64,000 nucleotides of DNA. Origin: Rhynchopus euleeides (Eukaryota; Euglenozoa; Diplonemea; Diplonemida; Diplonemidae). The stretch is taken from the NCBI GenBank assembly GCA_963210315.1, contig OY723252.1, positions 1,054,001 through 1,118,000 on the forward strand. The letters are read 5' to 3'. The translations under genes and the position numbers were made by a program. Shown here in pieces: positions 1-9,100 of the stretch. The notes beneath the pieces are model-generated. The model did not search any database, had not been told where the DNA came from, and worked only from the letters and a program-made list of their open reading frames with translations. The first letter of the stretch is position 1. Each line of letters opens with the position of its first letter.

Positions 1-623
1 TGATGAGGATGCGCAATGCGGCACAGTTTCCACGCTTAGCCGCAGCGTAACACGGCGTCGCCCCGTTCTTCTTGGCCTTGTCCACGTCAGCATGTCCTTC
101 TGTGATGAGGATGCGCAATGCGTCAGCGTGCCCTTTCTGAGCCGCAATATAACACGGCGTCACACCGTCGTTGTTGGCCGTGTTCACGTCAGCATGTCCT
201 TCTGTGATGAGGATGCGCAATGCGTCAGCGTGTCCGTTCCGAGCCGCAATATAACACGGCGTCGCCCCGTTCTTGTTGACCTTGTTCACATAAGCGTGTC
301 CTTCCGTGATGAGGATGCGCAATGCGTCAGCGTGCCCGTTCTGTGCGGCTCTAAAACATGGCGTCATGTGCAAATCAATGGGAAGAAGACTGTGGATGGC
401 CGAGTAGACTCCAACCTGACGGGTGGCGTGTGTGTATCGATCCGTTAACTCGTGCTTGCAGAACAAGCACACGCGGGGGAGTGTGGGGTCTTCCCGGACA
501 ATCTCAACAGATGTCCACACCCTCGAACTAGTGGTTCTGCGTGGTGATGTCTCTCTCTGCTTGTGGTGAAACCAGTGAAAAGTAAAGGCTCCCGGGGATC
601 CCACGGTTAACGTTGAAAACGTT
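1..623 (-). CDS. Ankyrin-repeat protein exon, cut by the window edge
   Basis: On the minus strand a frame stays open from about 623 to the window edge. It contains one partial and three full ankyrin-type units of 35 residues (105 bp), each built around G-A-T-P-C-Y-I-A-A-x-x-G-H-A-D-A-L-R-I-L-I. The consensus TPLHxAAxxGH of ankyrin repeats is recognisable, so a protein-protein interaction role is likely. Upstream of the repeats is about 90 residues of ordinary-looking sequence with a C-x2-C pair (V-C-L-F-C-K-H-E-L) and no known domain that I recognise. The frame has no convincing initiator ATG, so this is probably an internal exon, and its 5' splice boundary is uncertain. The repeats are very similar at DNA level, which suggests recent unit duplication. 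The gene continues left of the window. Confidence 0.72.
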
Positions 624-1608
624 TACAACATTTAGCGCAGCCCTGCACCCCCTCCCCTCACAGGTCGCCCCTGCCCACCAGCAGCCTCTCGCAAACAATC
701 CACCACCTATGGCCGGCCACCGTGCCCCTCCAAGGGTTCAAAGACCCTTTCAGGTAAAGCAGGCACGGCACACTGGAACAGGCCTGCCGGACCATGGGTG
801 ACTTGGCGCACCTGAAAAAGGCCGCAGTTGCCGAATGCACAAGCGACAAGGCATTCCCCACACCCCTTCTCAACAGAACAACACAAAATATTTGAGCGTT
901 TGAGGGTCCAATAGGTTGCTGGGGGGGGGGGGGGGGGTTTGATCGTCGAGAGTGAATGGCAAAGCAAGTCTCCCAGCACCTTCTTGCAATGTGGCCCATT
1001 TTGTAGTCACTACACCAGATATGTTGTACAAAAGGCGGATCAATGCATAATGGGAGGGTGTGTAGCAGTCGTCTGTCAGTGGCCTGGTGGTTGGACCGCA
1101 ACACAGTATCACTAGAAGACACGGCCAGGTGTCTGTACGTAATACGCAGCCTCTCCTTGCCACCATACACTTTGTGATCCTGTATCGTTGCTTTTTGTAC
1201 GAACAAATGACGGAGGGGAAGGAAGGGGGGGGGGGGGAACAGGCGTTGCAGTGGGGTATATCTACTACGCAGTTTCGGCTGCCAACCCACGACTGTGCAG
1301 TAGTGCGTGAACCACAGGACTCCGGCAGGCTGCTGGGGGGGGGAGAGGTGAAGTAGAATGAGAAGTAGAAGCAAAAGGGAATCACATGGTTGAGCTCCCC
1401 TCGCTCGTCATGGGTTGAGCGGAGAAGGGGAGGGGGTCATGGGTGGGGTGCGAGTCCAACAGGAATACACTTCTCCTTGACCTGACTCAAGATGGCGTGC
1501 CTCAAACGGGCGATGGACTGCACCGCCCCCCCCCTCCCGTATCGCACAAGCGGAGTGGATTGGAACAGAGTAGGGTGGACGACTCGCCCAACTTTTCAGC
1601 TAAGCTAC
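624..1608. other. Non-coding stretch with poly-G runs
   Basis: No gene is supported here. The stretch holds several long G runs (near 921-938, 1227-1238 and 1336-1344) and one dispersed repeat listed separately. The longest open frame on the minus strand runs through the poly-G tracts and the dispersed repeat, giving proline strings, so it is probably not coding. Confidence 0.6.
945..1045 (+). repeat. Dispersed repeat family R1, copy 1
   Basis: About 100 bp closely matching 52481-52580 in the same orientation. Both copies follow a G run, share the string CTCCCAGCACCTTCTTGCAA and end in a shared GGCGGATCAA. The two copies differ by scattered substitutions and small indels, so the family is older than the tandem array. 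No coding sense is seen. Confidence 0.8.
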
Positions 1609-3577
1609 TGTGACAAAAAATATTGGCTTCAAAAAAAGAAATTCCTGGGTTTCTCGGCCACTTTTGAGGTAATTGCGCGACAGTCCTGAAGTTGGGAACC
1701 CCAAATGTGGAAAAGCAACACCGAAAACTCGATTTTCGGGCCCCACACTGTAGACACAATGTGAATTTTCGGGGGTACCTGGGACCCCCCGTGTTTAAGT
1801 CCCCCCCCTGGAGGCGACTTTCGGCCAGGGGGGGGCTTAAACACGGGGGTGGCACGGTGGAGACCAAGAAGACCTCTTCCGCTTCCGTCGTATGGGGGTG
1901 ATTCCGGTCCGGATGGACTTTTGGCACCCCACTTTTCGACTCTGACAGCACCTGGAGGGCACCAGGTGGCCTAGCGGCCACCTGATGACCCTCCAGACCA
2001 GCCCACTCCCGTGTTTAGGTCCACCTGTGCTTAAGTCCCCCCTGGGGGGACTTTTACACGGGTGGTCCCAGGTACGAGCAGTGATCTCGTGCCAGGGCTG
2101 GCATGGCCCGACCTCAACATTTTCCCATCACATGTTGTGGAGAGGACAGACTATCTTCAGTAGACTTTGGGTTTTTGAGTTCGGCCGGGTGAAAATGCGG
2201 CGCAGCGTGCGAAAACCCAACGCCACCATGAGAGGCAGGTGGATGAAGCTTGATGACTCAGTCGCGCCGAATCGTACCCAAGTGAAGGACTATCCCCTGG
2301 AATGCGACACAGCACCAACCGGTGTGAGACGTGCCTTCAAAATCCTGAAGGATGTTCACCGACCAATAAAGCGACCAGATGGCGGTCCCAAATTTGGGAC
2401 CGACCCATAAAGCGACCAGATGGTGGTCTCAAATTTGGGACCGACCGATAAAGCGACCAGATGGTGGTCCCAAATTTGGGACCGACCGAAAAATTGACCA
2501 GAGGGCGGTCCCAAATTTGGGACCGACCGAAAAATTGACCAGATGGCGGTCCCAAATTTGGGACCGACCGAAAAATTGGCCAGATGTCGGTCCCAAATTT
2601 GGGACCGACCGAGAAAGCGACCAGATGGTGGTCCCAAATTTGGGACCGACCAATAAAGCGACCAGATGGCGGTCCCAAATTTGGGACCGACCAATAAAGC
2701 GACCAGATGGCGGTCCCAAATTTGGGACCGACGCATAAAGCGACCAGATGGTGGTCCCACAATTGGGACCGACCAAAAAAGCGACCAGATGGCGGTCCCA
2801 AAATTGGGACCGACCGAGAAAGCGACCAGATGGCGGTCCCAAATTTGGGACCACCATCTGGTCGCTTTCTCGGTCGGTCCCAAATTTGGGACCGCCATCT
2901 GGTCAATTTTTCGGTCGGTCCCAAATTTGGGACCACCATCTGGTCGCTTTATGGGTCGGTCCCAAATTTGGGACCGCCATCTGGTCGCTTTGTTGGTCGG
3001 TCCCAAATTTGGGACCACCATCTGGTCGCTTTATTGGTCGGTCCCAAATTTGGGACCACCATCTGGTCGCTTTATCGGTCGGTCCCAAATTTGGGACCGC
3101 CATCTGGTCGCTTTGTTGGTCGGTCCCTAATTTGGGACCACCATCTGGTCCATTTTTCGGTGGGTCCCAAGTTTGGGATGAGGAACTCCGTGGGCACCAT
3201 TGGTCGCCCTTCGGTCGCCACCTGTTCAGACCCCTTTTCAGGGGATTTGAGCCCCAGAGAGACCTCCTGGACCGGTTTTCTGGTGTTTTATGCTCTTCCC
3301 GACCCTGTCCTGGCCCACAATGTGGTCTGGAGCGAGGTTCTGCTGATTTCCGCCTGATGCGGACCCTCCTTTGGGGTCCTCCATTTATTTTGCGTCTGAC
3401 CGTCGCCTTCCCCACCTAGTTCACGAGGGCAAGGTGAAAAACCGTTTTTTAACCCCAAAAATGGCATTTCCCGGGTGGCGACCTCTGGCGACCTCTGAAA
3501 AATGTGCCCAAAAAGTGATTTTTGGGACCTTGCGGACCTAGAAAACACAAAGGGAAAAAAAAATATTTTTTGTCACA
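1609..3577. mobile_element. Fold-back DNA element with 16-bp terminal inverted repeats (copy in H1, whole)
   Basis: The ends are a perfect 16-bp inverted pair, TGTGACAAAAAATATT at 1609-1624 and its complement at 3562-3577. The interior is non-coding and full of nested inverted repeats: a stem of about 25 bp at 1784-1852, another at 1951-1996, a palindrome at 2034-2054, and the large 41-bp array at 2356-3175. No transposase frame is visible, so it would be non-autonomous. No clear target duplication was found. The left edge of the whole tandem array falls inside this terminal repeat. This copy keeps its full left end, whereas the later two lack the first bases. Confidence 0.65.
2356..3175. repeat. 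41-bp palindromic satellite arranged as a giant inverted repeat (H1)
   Basis: The unit is 41 bp and contains the 18-bp palindrome GGTCCCAAATTTGGGACC joined to a GACCGACC-(A/T-rich)-GCGACCAGATGG linker. Roughly twelve units run in one orientation up to about 2846. About eight then run in the opposite orientation, so the array folds on itself around 2838-2855. Because 41 is not a multiple of 3 and stops are rare, all six frames give repetitive open frames, which I treat as spurious. Identical arrays are at 15359-16178 and 28452-29271. Confidence 0.9.
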
Positions 3578-3865
3578 CCCCCCTCTTGGGGCGGTACGCC
3601 AGTCTAAACAGAGTAGTAATACGAAGCGGGAAGGCGGGATGGCCCGTCTGAAACAGTGATGTTTAACTTCTGATGAACCTCTGATAGAAGCAGCCTCAGA
3701 CGAACCAGTGAGGGGAAGGAAAGACGGGGGAGATGGCACAGGGCCTGGAGATGAAACGAAATGAGGTAAGCAAGGCAAGAAGAACGGTATGTGTGGAAGG
3801 CGTGCTGAGGGTTGAGGGGGGTGGGAGGGCGGTGGTGTGAGAGGCTTGCTCTCGAGCTCAAACCA

Positions 3866-3930
3866 ACAGATGTTCACTACCGTGGCCTCCGGCGGCTGGG
3901 GGGCTCCGCCCCCCAGACCCCCCTGTGGCA
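3866..3930 (+). repeat. Dispersed GC-hairpin repeat R3 (H1 copy)
   Basis: About 65 bp containing CCTCCGGCGGCTGGGG followed by a GGGGGGCTCCGCCCCCC hairpin and CAGACCCCCC. It recurs inverted at 53108-53165 and 53267-53337, and in the other H copies at 16869-16933 and 29962-30026. It may be a tiny mobile or regulatory hairpin. No protein is implied. Confidence 0.85.
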
Positions 3931-4196
3931 TGTGCCTGGTCTTGGAGCCAAGGCTGTGGCATATCGGTTCCAGCACCCTCGCGGGAGGCTCCCATATCAG
4001 GCGAGATCCTGTAAAACAAAACGCAAAACAAAGAGACCCCCAGCCCAACTGTGAATTGGTTGTGTGCAAATGCAGCAAAGGAACGTGTTTTCGCGCTGAA
4101 ATACCATGTTCTGGGCTAAAAAAAGGAACCAGCGCCGAAGGAAAAAAGTGGGAAAAAAGTTGGATGTAAACTCTCGTTTTTGACGATTTTCGGCTA

Positions 4197-5004
4197 CCGT
4201 AAACGGAAATATTGTGGACCGTAATAAAGGTGAACCGTACTATAGGTGGACCGTAAAAAAGATGGAACAAATGGGATTTTTCCGGAACTTGGAACATTTT
4301 TACGGTCCACCTATTTTACGGTTGGGATAGTGGACTTGGCGGTTTTTTTTACGAATTCCTTCGACGAAGTCGCGAAGGAACCAAGGAAATCGCACGACTG
4401 AAGCTGCAGGATTAACACCACAGGGCCTCAACACAGAGTGTGCGCTCACCATCGTCCGGGAACTGTTCTCCCACAGTTACTGCAGGGTGTACTACACTAA
4501 AGGAGTACGATTTCCCTGAATTTTCCGGGCACTGATTCACGAATTTACATCCGGAGGGAGCCCGGTGGTCTCAGCTTCTGTCTGCGCGCCCTGCCGTACT
4601 GTGGCTGCTTTTGTGGGCTCGTGCAGCAGGTTCTACTTTTACTTCTACCGGAACGCTCCTTGCATGGTACTACACTTCTCGAGGTGTGGTGGTGGGTGAG
4701 TCTCGAGGTGAGTGGTGGTGATCGTGCCCTTTCCACACGCAGGGAGGACTTGCTTCTCTTGCTGGTGTTGGTTGCGGTGGTGGAGGGAGGGTCCAAAGCT
4801 GGGAGGTCGGGAGGCCTACGTGCGGGAGTCTGCGGCGTGGAGGCCGCAGTCCGCGCCCCGCAACCCACCAGCCCGCGGGCGAAAATCGCATTGTCTTTTC
4901 CATATTCAGTCCCAATAAATGGTGGACCGTAAAAAAGATGGAACGTTTGGCCTTTTTTTGGGAACTTGGAACATTTTTACGGTCCACCCTTTTTCCGTTT
5001 ACGG
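4197..5004. mobile_element. MITE-like element with CCGTAAACGG ends (H1 copy)
   Basis: This 808-bp element starts CCGTAAACGGAAA and ends with the complement. It is flanked by TA on each side (4195-4196 and 5005-5006), as expected for TA-target cut-and-paste transposons. Just inside each end lies a hairpin of about 70 bp built from GGTGGACCGTAAAAAAGATG and its complement (about 4238-4317 and 4919-4988). The interior has no transposase. It includes the dispersed repeat R2 and a short GAAGGAA/TTCCTTC stem near 4355-4381. The pattern fits a non-autonomous Tc1/mariner-type or related element, but the superfamily is not proven. Confidence 0.68.
4436..4515 (+). repeat. Dispersed repeat R2 (H1 copy, inside the MITE-like element)
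   Basis: About 80 bp aligning with 53776-53862. Both contain GTGTGCGCTCA, a GGAACTGTTCTCCC core followed by CAGTT, and AAAGGAGTACGATTT. A weaker match to the core lies in the second intron of the ABC transporter gene (about 45777-45826). Other H copies are at 17439-17518 and 30532-30611. Confidence 0.65.
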
Positions 5005-5006
5005 TA

Positions 5007-5677
5007 TATTTAGGCACAGGCCTGCCTCCGGCTCCTCCGGTCGCGAGAACACTGCAGTGTAGCGAAGACCCTCTGAGATGATGCCGCATGATGCACAGAG
5101 CACGATGTGCTCCTGATAATACAGCACCCGCTGCAACACGCACACACAGCTTGGCACAGACGCGAAGAGTATCATTTTTTTTTTGCTTTGGAGTTTGTGG
5201 ATCAAAGGACAACGAAAGGATGCCAGCTCAAGAGGCCAGCTGCAGCACCTGCAGCTCATGCGGGCCACCCGTCCCCAGTACCCCACCAGCTGGTTCGTTA
5301 GGAGTACAACGATTTGGTGCCCTCGAGGGAAATCTGGGGATCTGGCCCGACTTGATAGGCATACTGAACGGACAAAACACACACGATGCGAAGCCGGGCC
5401 TCGGGATGCATCCCGACTAGTCAAAACTAGCTAGTGGGCAGGACCAGCTACCGCGCCGTGACAAACACAGGATACACCACCACCACCACCACCAAAAAGA
5501 CCCTATTTCAGTAAAGGGACCCTTTATTCGCTTCGCATTTTTTTTTGAGTTCGCATTTCTCATCAGAGCAGTGCATCCACATGAAGGAGCCCCTGAAACC
5601 CGCTGCCACGTGGGGCAGGCAAATACACCCTAGTTCCTCTCCCCCCCACCCCCCACAGGGCCTCCCGCATGACCCTC
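5007..5677. other. Spacer between MITE-like element and membrane protein gene
   Basis: This is the 3' side of the minus-strand gene that ends at 5678. It contains a (CCA)n microsatellite near 5473-5494 and an AATAAA on the minus strand at 5523-5528, a candidate polyadenylation signal about 150 bp after the stop. A 141-residue minus-strand frame (4999-5424) crosses the MITE end and is probably not coding. Confidence 0.5.
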
Positions 5678-8317
5678 TCACAGCAGGACGGAGCAGCGGG
5701 TCTCTGGAACGGTGTCCACGAGAGACAATCGAGACCACGACGCAAAGGGCCCCCCAAGTAGGCTGTGCGATGTGGCGCTGGTGTGTGTGGAGCACGGGCT
5801 GTGCATGGCGCTCCCAAGGAGCGGGACGATGGGTGTGGTCGGCAGAAGCGCATAGGAGCTGCCCGCCGTCTGCAGCAGGCCCGCCGCATCGATGGGCTGC
5901 TGCCGCTCGGCCTGCATCTCCAACCCAACCTCGGAACCACCTCCCACACCCTCCCCTGCCTGCGCCCCACACGCCTTCACCACCTCTGCCGCAACATCCA
6001 GCACCGCTTTCGCCGCGAGCAGCACGCCCGACATCATCAGCAGGGCGGAGGACAGATCCGGCACCCAGCCTCGGCCCCCCTCCACACCCCCAGAGTAGTA
6101 GCCCGCCGCCCGCAGCAGCAGCGCCGTGCCCTGCAGCCACGCCACCACCATCTCTGCCGCGCTGTCCCGCAGGCGGAGGTGAGGCAGGAAGCAGGCGACG
6201 GAGGCGCCGCTGCCGAGGAGGAGCAGCCCTGACACGAGGTGGATGTGCCCGCAGCCGTGCCCCGTCCGCACCGGCACCGCCTTGGCGAGCGACAGCGCGA
6301 GGCTCGACGCGAAGTCGGCTGCGACATACCACACGGCCCCCTCGCGGTAGGCGCGGGACACCGAGGCGTAGCGGTTGACCCACTGCATGCGGGGGTCCAC
6401 ATCCTCCCACTCGCCGGTGCCCAGCAGTGCGCGGGCCAGCCGCCCCCTGCCGGGGGCGGGCACGACACGCGCGTGGCGTGGCACGTCGTGGCGGGTGCGC
6501 GCCGTGGCCCACAGGGGGACGGCGCAGCAGACGAGCAGCACGGCAGAGCCGGCGGCCATGCCGCCTGCTGTGTCTGCGTCGAAGAGGAGCATGGCACCGC
6601 CCAGCGTGAGGCCCTGGTAGAGGAGCTGGAAGGCGAGGAGGGGGACGGAGGGGAAGCGGAGCAGGCCCGCGATGTCGGTGTGGCGGGCGGTGGCGCGCGG
6701 CGTGGCCTGGGCGATGCGGACCAGGAGGCCGGCCAGGAGCAGCACAGCGGCGCATGCGGCGCTGTTCTCCGCGACGACGCCTGCGGCGGCGCTGCCCCAC
6801 GGCGCCCAGCCCGTGGGGTGCAGTGCGAAGGGCAGGCGGGCCCCCCCCCTGCACTGCACCCCCGCCAGCACCAGGCGCATCGCGCTGCCCGACCCCGACA
6901 TGCTGACGGCAGACGCGACGGCTGCGGTGGCGGCTGCGGCTGTGGAGGCCTCCTGCTGCGATGCCGGGGCAGTGGCAGGTGTGGGCGTCGTGGACTGGCG
7001 TGGCGGTGCAGGGGGGGGCGATGGGGCTGGCGTCGGCGCTGCGGTCGGCCCTGAGGTGGCGGGTGCAGCGGTTGGGGGGAGGGGCAGGGGGGGTGCCGGT
7101 GTGGGGGCTGCCCCGGGGGCGGGTGTCGGGTCTGCTGCCGGGATGGGTGTTGGCGGTGCGGCGGTCGGCGCAGCTGCTGCTGATGGTGCGGCTGTCGGCA
7201 CTGCTGTTGGCGCATCTGTCGCCGGCGCCATTGTCGGCACCACCGGTGCGGCTGTCACTGGAGCATCTGACGTCGGTGCCGCTTGGGGCGTAGCCGGGGC
7301 TGCCGTCCCCTCCTCCAGGACGAAGTCCGCCACACCGAAACCCTGCACCACCATCAGCCTCTCGGCACCCAATGCCATGGCGCCGCCGGCGCCGCTCAAC
7401 GGGTAATCCGCCTGCCTCCTGGGCACGGCCTGCGTGTCGAACAGCAACACCAGCCCCGACACGTCCGACACCATCACATGCACCCCGCGCACCGCAATGC
7501 TGCCGAGGGTGGAGCCGCACTCCTCCGTGTGCGCCAGGGTGAGGGCATCGGTCACCCCGGTGAAGGCATCGAACGACACCCACGACGTGCCGGACACAGC
7601 GTACACCGTGTCGCTGGGCCCCACAGCGACGTGCTCAACATCTTGCACCACGTTGTTCGAGACCAGGAAGAAGAGCACCCCGGGAGCTACGATTTTGTGC
7701 ATCTCCAACCCGCCACTCGACCCGATGAAAATCAGTTGCCTGTCCCTGTCGATGGCAATGCTGTGGCACGTGCCTGCCGTGGCGGATGTGCTTGAATAGT
7801 AGTAGTACATCACCGAGTTGCTCTGGGTACTGTAGATGCTGATCTGCCACGAGAAAGTATTCTGCGGAAAGCAGAGGGCGTATATAAAGGTGCCGCTCTC
7901 AACCATGTCGACACAGTTTCCTGTGAGCATCGTCTCCGTCGACATCTGGGTCAGGCTCAGCGAGTTGGGGTTTCCCGCAGCCACTTTGTACAGAATGCCC
8001 TTCGAGCCCAACGCCCAGATTGCAGACTGCGTGCCCTCGGCAATCGCGAGCGCCTTTATCACGTCGCCCTGCGGGTTGAAGCGCTCCGGCACCTTGTCCC
8101 AATTCCCGGAGTTGAGGGAGAATCCTACGACGCCCTCTGCATCGCCTGTCGAAACATAGAGGTACGTCGCGCTGGCCAGACGCGTGTCCTGCACCAGCGA
8201 CACCGCAGGTCCCCCGACATCTATTGCGTCTGTGTCAACGAGGGTCAGACTGGCATCGCTCACCGTAGAGGATACCAATAGTGTTAGCGCAAGCAGTAGC
8301 AGGTGTGTGACAGCCAT
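5678..8317 (-). CDS. Secreted-domain plus multi-pass membrane protein (H1 copy)
   Basis: Predicted 879 residues. I chose the ATG at 8317 because it gives a clean signal peptide (M-A-V-T-H then a Leu-rich core, cleavage near residue 22). An in-frame ATG at 8401 would add 28 His/Thr-rich residues. Residues about 22-335 are beta-rich with repeated blade-like segments and resemble a beta-propeller, probably outside the cytosol. Residues about 337-455 are a long Pro/Ala/Thr linker (T-A-A-P-T type). Residues about 520-800 hold five to seven hydrophobic segments. I do not recognise the family; a surface sensor or transporter-like receptor is a guess. The next gene upstream ends only 20 bp before the alternative ATG. 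The protein is predicted identically in all three H copies. Confidence 0.75.
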   Translation of the reverse strand: MAVTHLLLLALTLLVSSTVSDASLTLVDTDAIDVGGPAVSLVQDTRLASATYLYVSTGDAEGVVGFSLNSGNWDKVPERFNPQGDVIKALAIAEGTQSAIWALGSKGILYKVAAGNPNSLSLTQMSTETMLTGNCVDMVESGTFIYALCFPQNTFSWQISIYSTQSNSVMYYYYSSTSATAGTCHSIAIDRDRQLIFIGSSGGLEMHKIVAPGVLFFLVSNNVVQDVEHVAVGPSDTVYAVSGTSWVSFDAFTGVTDALTLAHTEECGSTLGSIAVRGVHVMVSDVSGLVLLFDTQAVPRRQADYPLSGAGGAMALGAERLMVVQGFGVADFVLEEGTAAPATPQAAPTSDAPVTAAPVVPTMAPATDAPTAVPTAAPSAAAAPTAAPPTPIPAADPTPAPGAAPTPAPPLPLPPTAAPATSGPTAAPTPAPSPPPAPPRQSTTPTPATAPASQQEASTAAAATAAVASAVSMSGSGSAMRLVLAGVQCRGGARLPFALHPTGWAPWGSAAAGVVAENSAACAAVLLLAGLLVRIAQATPRATARHTDIAGLLRFPSVPLLAFQLLYQGLTLGGAMLLFDADTAGGMAAGSAVLLVCCAVPLWATARTRHDVPRHARVVPAPGRGRLARALLGTGEWEDVDPRMQWVNRYASVSRAYREGAVWYVAADFASSLALSLAKAVPVRTGHGCGHIHLVSGLLLLGSGASVACFLPHLRLRDSAAEMVVAWLQGTALLLRAAGYYSGGVEGGRGWVPDLSSALLMMSGVLLAAKAVLDVAAEVVKACGAQAGEGVGGGSEVGLEMQAERQQPIDAAGLLQTAGSSYALLPTTPIVPLLGSAMHSPCSTHTSATSHSLLGGPFASWSRLSLVDTVPETRCSVLL

Positions 8318-8420
8318 GCACAGGCGTGTAATCACAGCCTGTTCGGTGTGTGTGTGTGTGTGGTGACCACGTTTTGTGTGGGGAGATCCTGCGCGGATCA
8401 TTGCCCACCCCCGCCCATTT

Positions 8421-8861
8421 CTACGTCACAGCGGAGGCCCCACTCGGGTTAGAGTGTGGGGCCAACTCAGTGCCACTCCGGGGAGGAGGGCGTGCAGCAT
8501 AGCCGGCGTGGTGTGCTTGGCAGCAATGTGGTAGTGTTTTGCCATCGCTGTAGCAGTCACCGCATCGGTCCATGCTGTGGCGTTTGCAGAAGCCCATAGT
8601 GACCGGGAGCCCGTCCCCCTCCTTGTGGTGGTTGCGGCAGCACACCTCCTCCGGGAGGCGCCGCTTCTGGCATGCCGAGCAACGGGGCTTCCAATGCAAC
8701 TTGCAGGCAAGCACCTTTGCGTTCCTCCTGGCACCAGGGGGAGCAGTTTTTTTTTTTTCATGTCGCTCCCGTTGGTCACTTCGCTGCTTTGAGTCAGCCA
8801 CGTGGCGGAAGCCGGACCGCAGGGAGGGGCGTTGCGCCCGTTGACGCCTCTCACTCCTCAT
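8421..8861 (-). CDS. Small protein with duplicated Cys/His (zinc-type) module (H1 copy)
   Basis: Predicted 146 residues from the ATG at 8861. The middle holds two tandem modules with exactly the same spacing, C-x2-H-x4-C-x2-C-x9-C-C-x2-H-H. The first begins C-K-L-H-W and the second C-K-R-H-S. Eight possible ligands per module suggest two bound zinc ions each. The order of ligands recalls a B-box but the spacing differs. The N-terminus is Arg/Lys-rich, so a nuclear or nucleic-acid role is possible. A 94-nt 5'-leader intron is likely at 8944-9037 (GTGAGC donor, TTTCTTTTCTTTTAG acceptor). In H1 and H2 the region upstream of the leader exon is replaced by retroelement E. The stop is 20 bp from the downstream gene's first ATG. 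Confidence 0.6.
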   Translation of the reverse strand: MRSERRQRAQRPSLRSGFRHVADSKQRSDQRERHEKKKTAPPGARRNAKVLACKLHWKPRCSACQKRRLPEEVCCRNHHKEGDGLPVTMGFCKRHSMDRCGDCYSDGKTLPHCCQAHHAGYAARPPPRSGTELAPHSNPSGASAVT

Positions 8862-9100
8862 GTGCCTTGAGTAGCTGCCAGGTGGGTCTGCTTTGAGGCG
8901 GGGAATCGCGTCAGGCCAAACAGCCACTGCGAGGACGTCTCCCCTAAAAGAAAAGAAAGAATGTGGGAAGGGGACGGGGGTGGGATGGGTGGGCAGCGCA
9001 AGCCGGAAGGAGCGCCTCCCATGGGGCGGAAGCTCACCCGACAGCATAAAATGCTGCGAAAACAACAAAAAAAGGGAAAATAAACCACGCACACCACAAC

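Noticed and set aside
658-1385. 238- and 171-codon minus frames
   Set aside because: They translate G runs and dispersed repeat R1 and have no domain-like stretch.
2356-3175. CRISPR-like array
   Set aside because: Units are joined without unique spacers, are palindromic and reverse direction midway. The context is eukaryotic.
2337-3419. Six overlapping open frames of 119-223 codons with V-P-N-L-G-P repeats
   Set aside because: They are translations of the 41-bp palindromic satellite in all frames. The same peptide appears on both strands, as a palindrome must give. The same holds in H2 and H3.
5508-7583. 691-codon minus frame and several long plus frames over the membrane protein gene
   Set aside because: They are GC-rich shadow frames with Arg/His/Pro/Gly bias. 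The 879-residue frame has a signal peptide, a sensible domain order and membrane segments.
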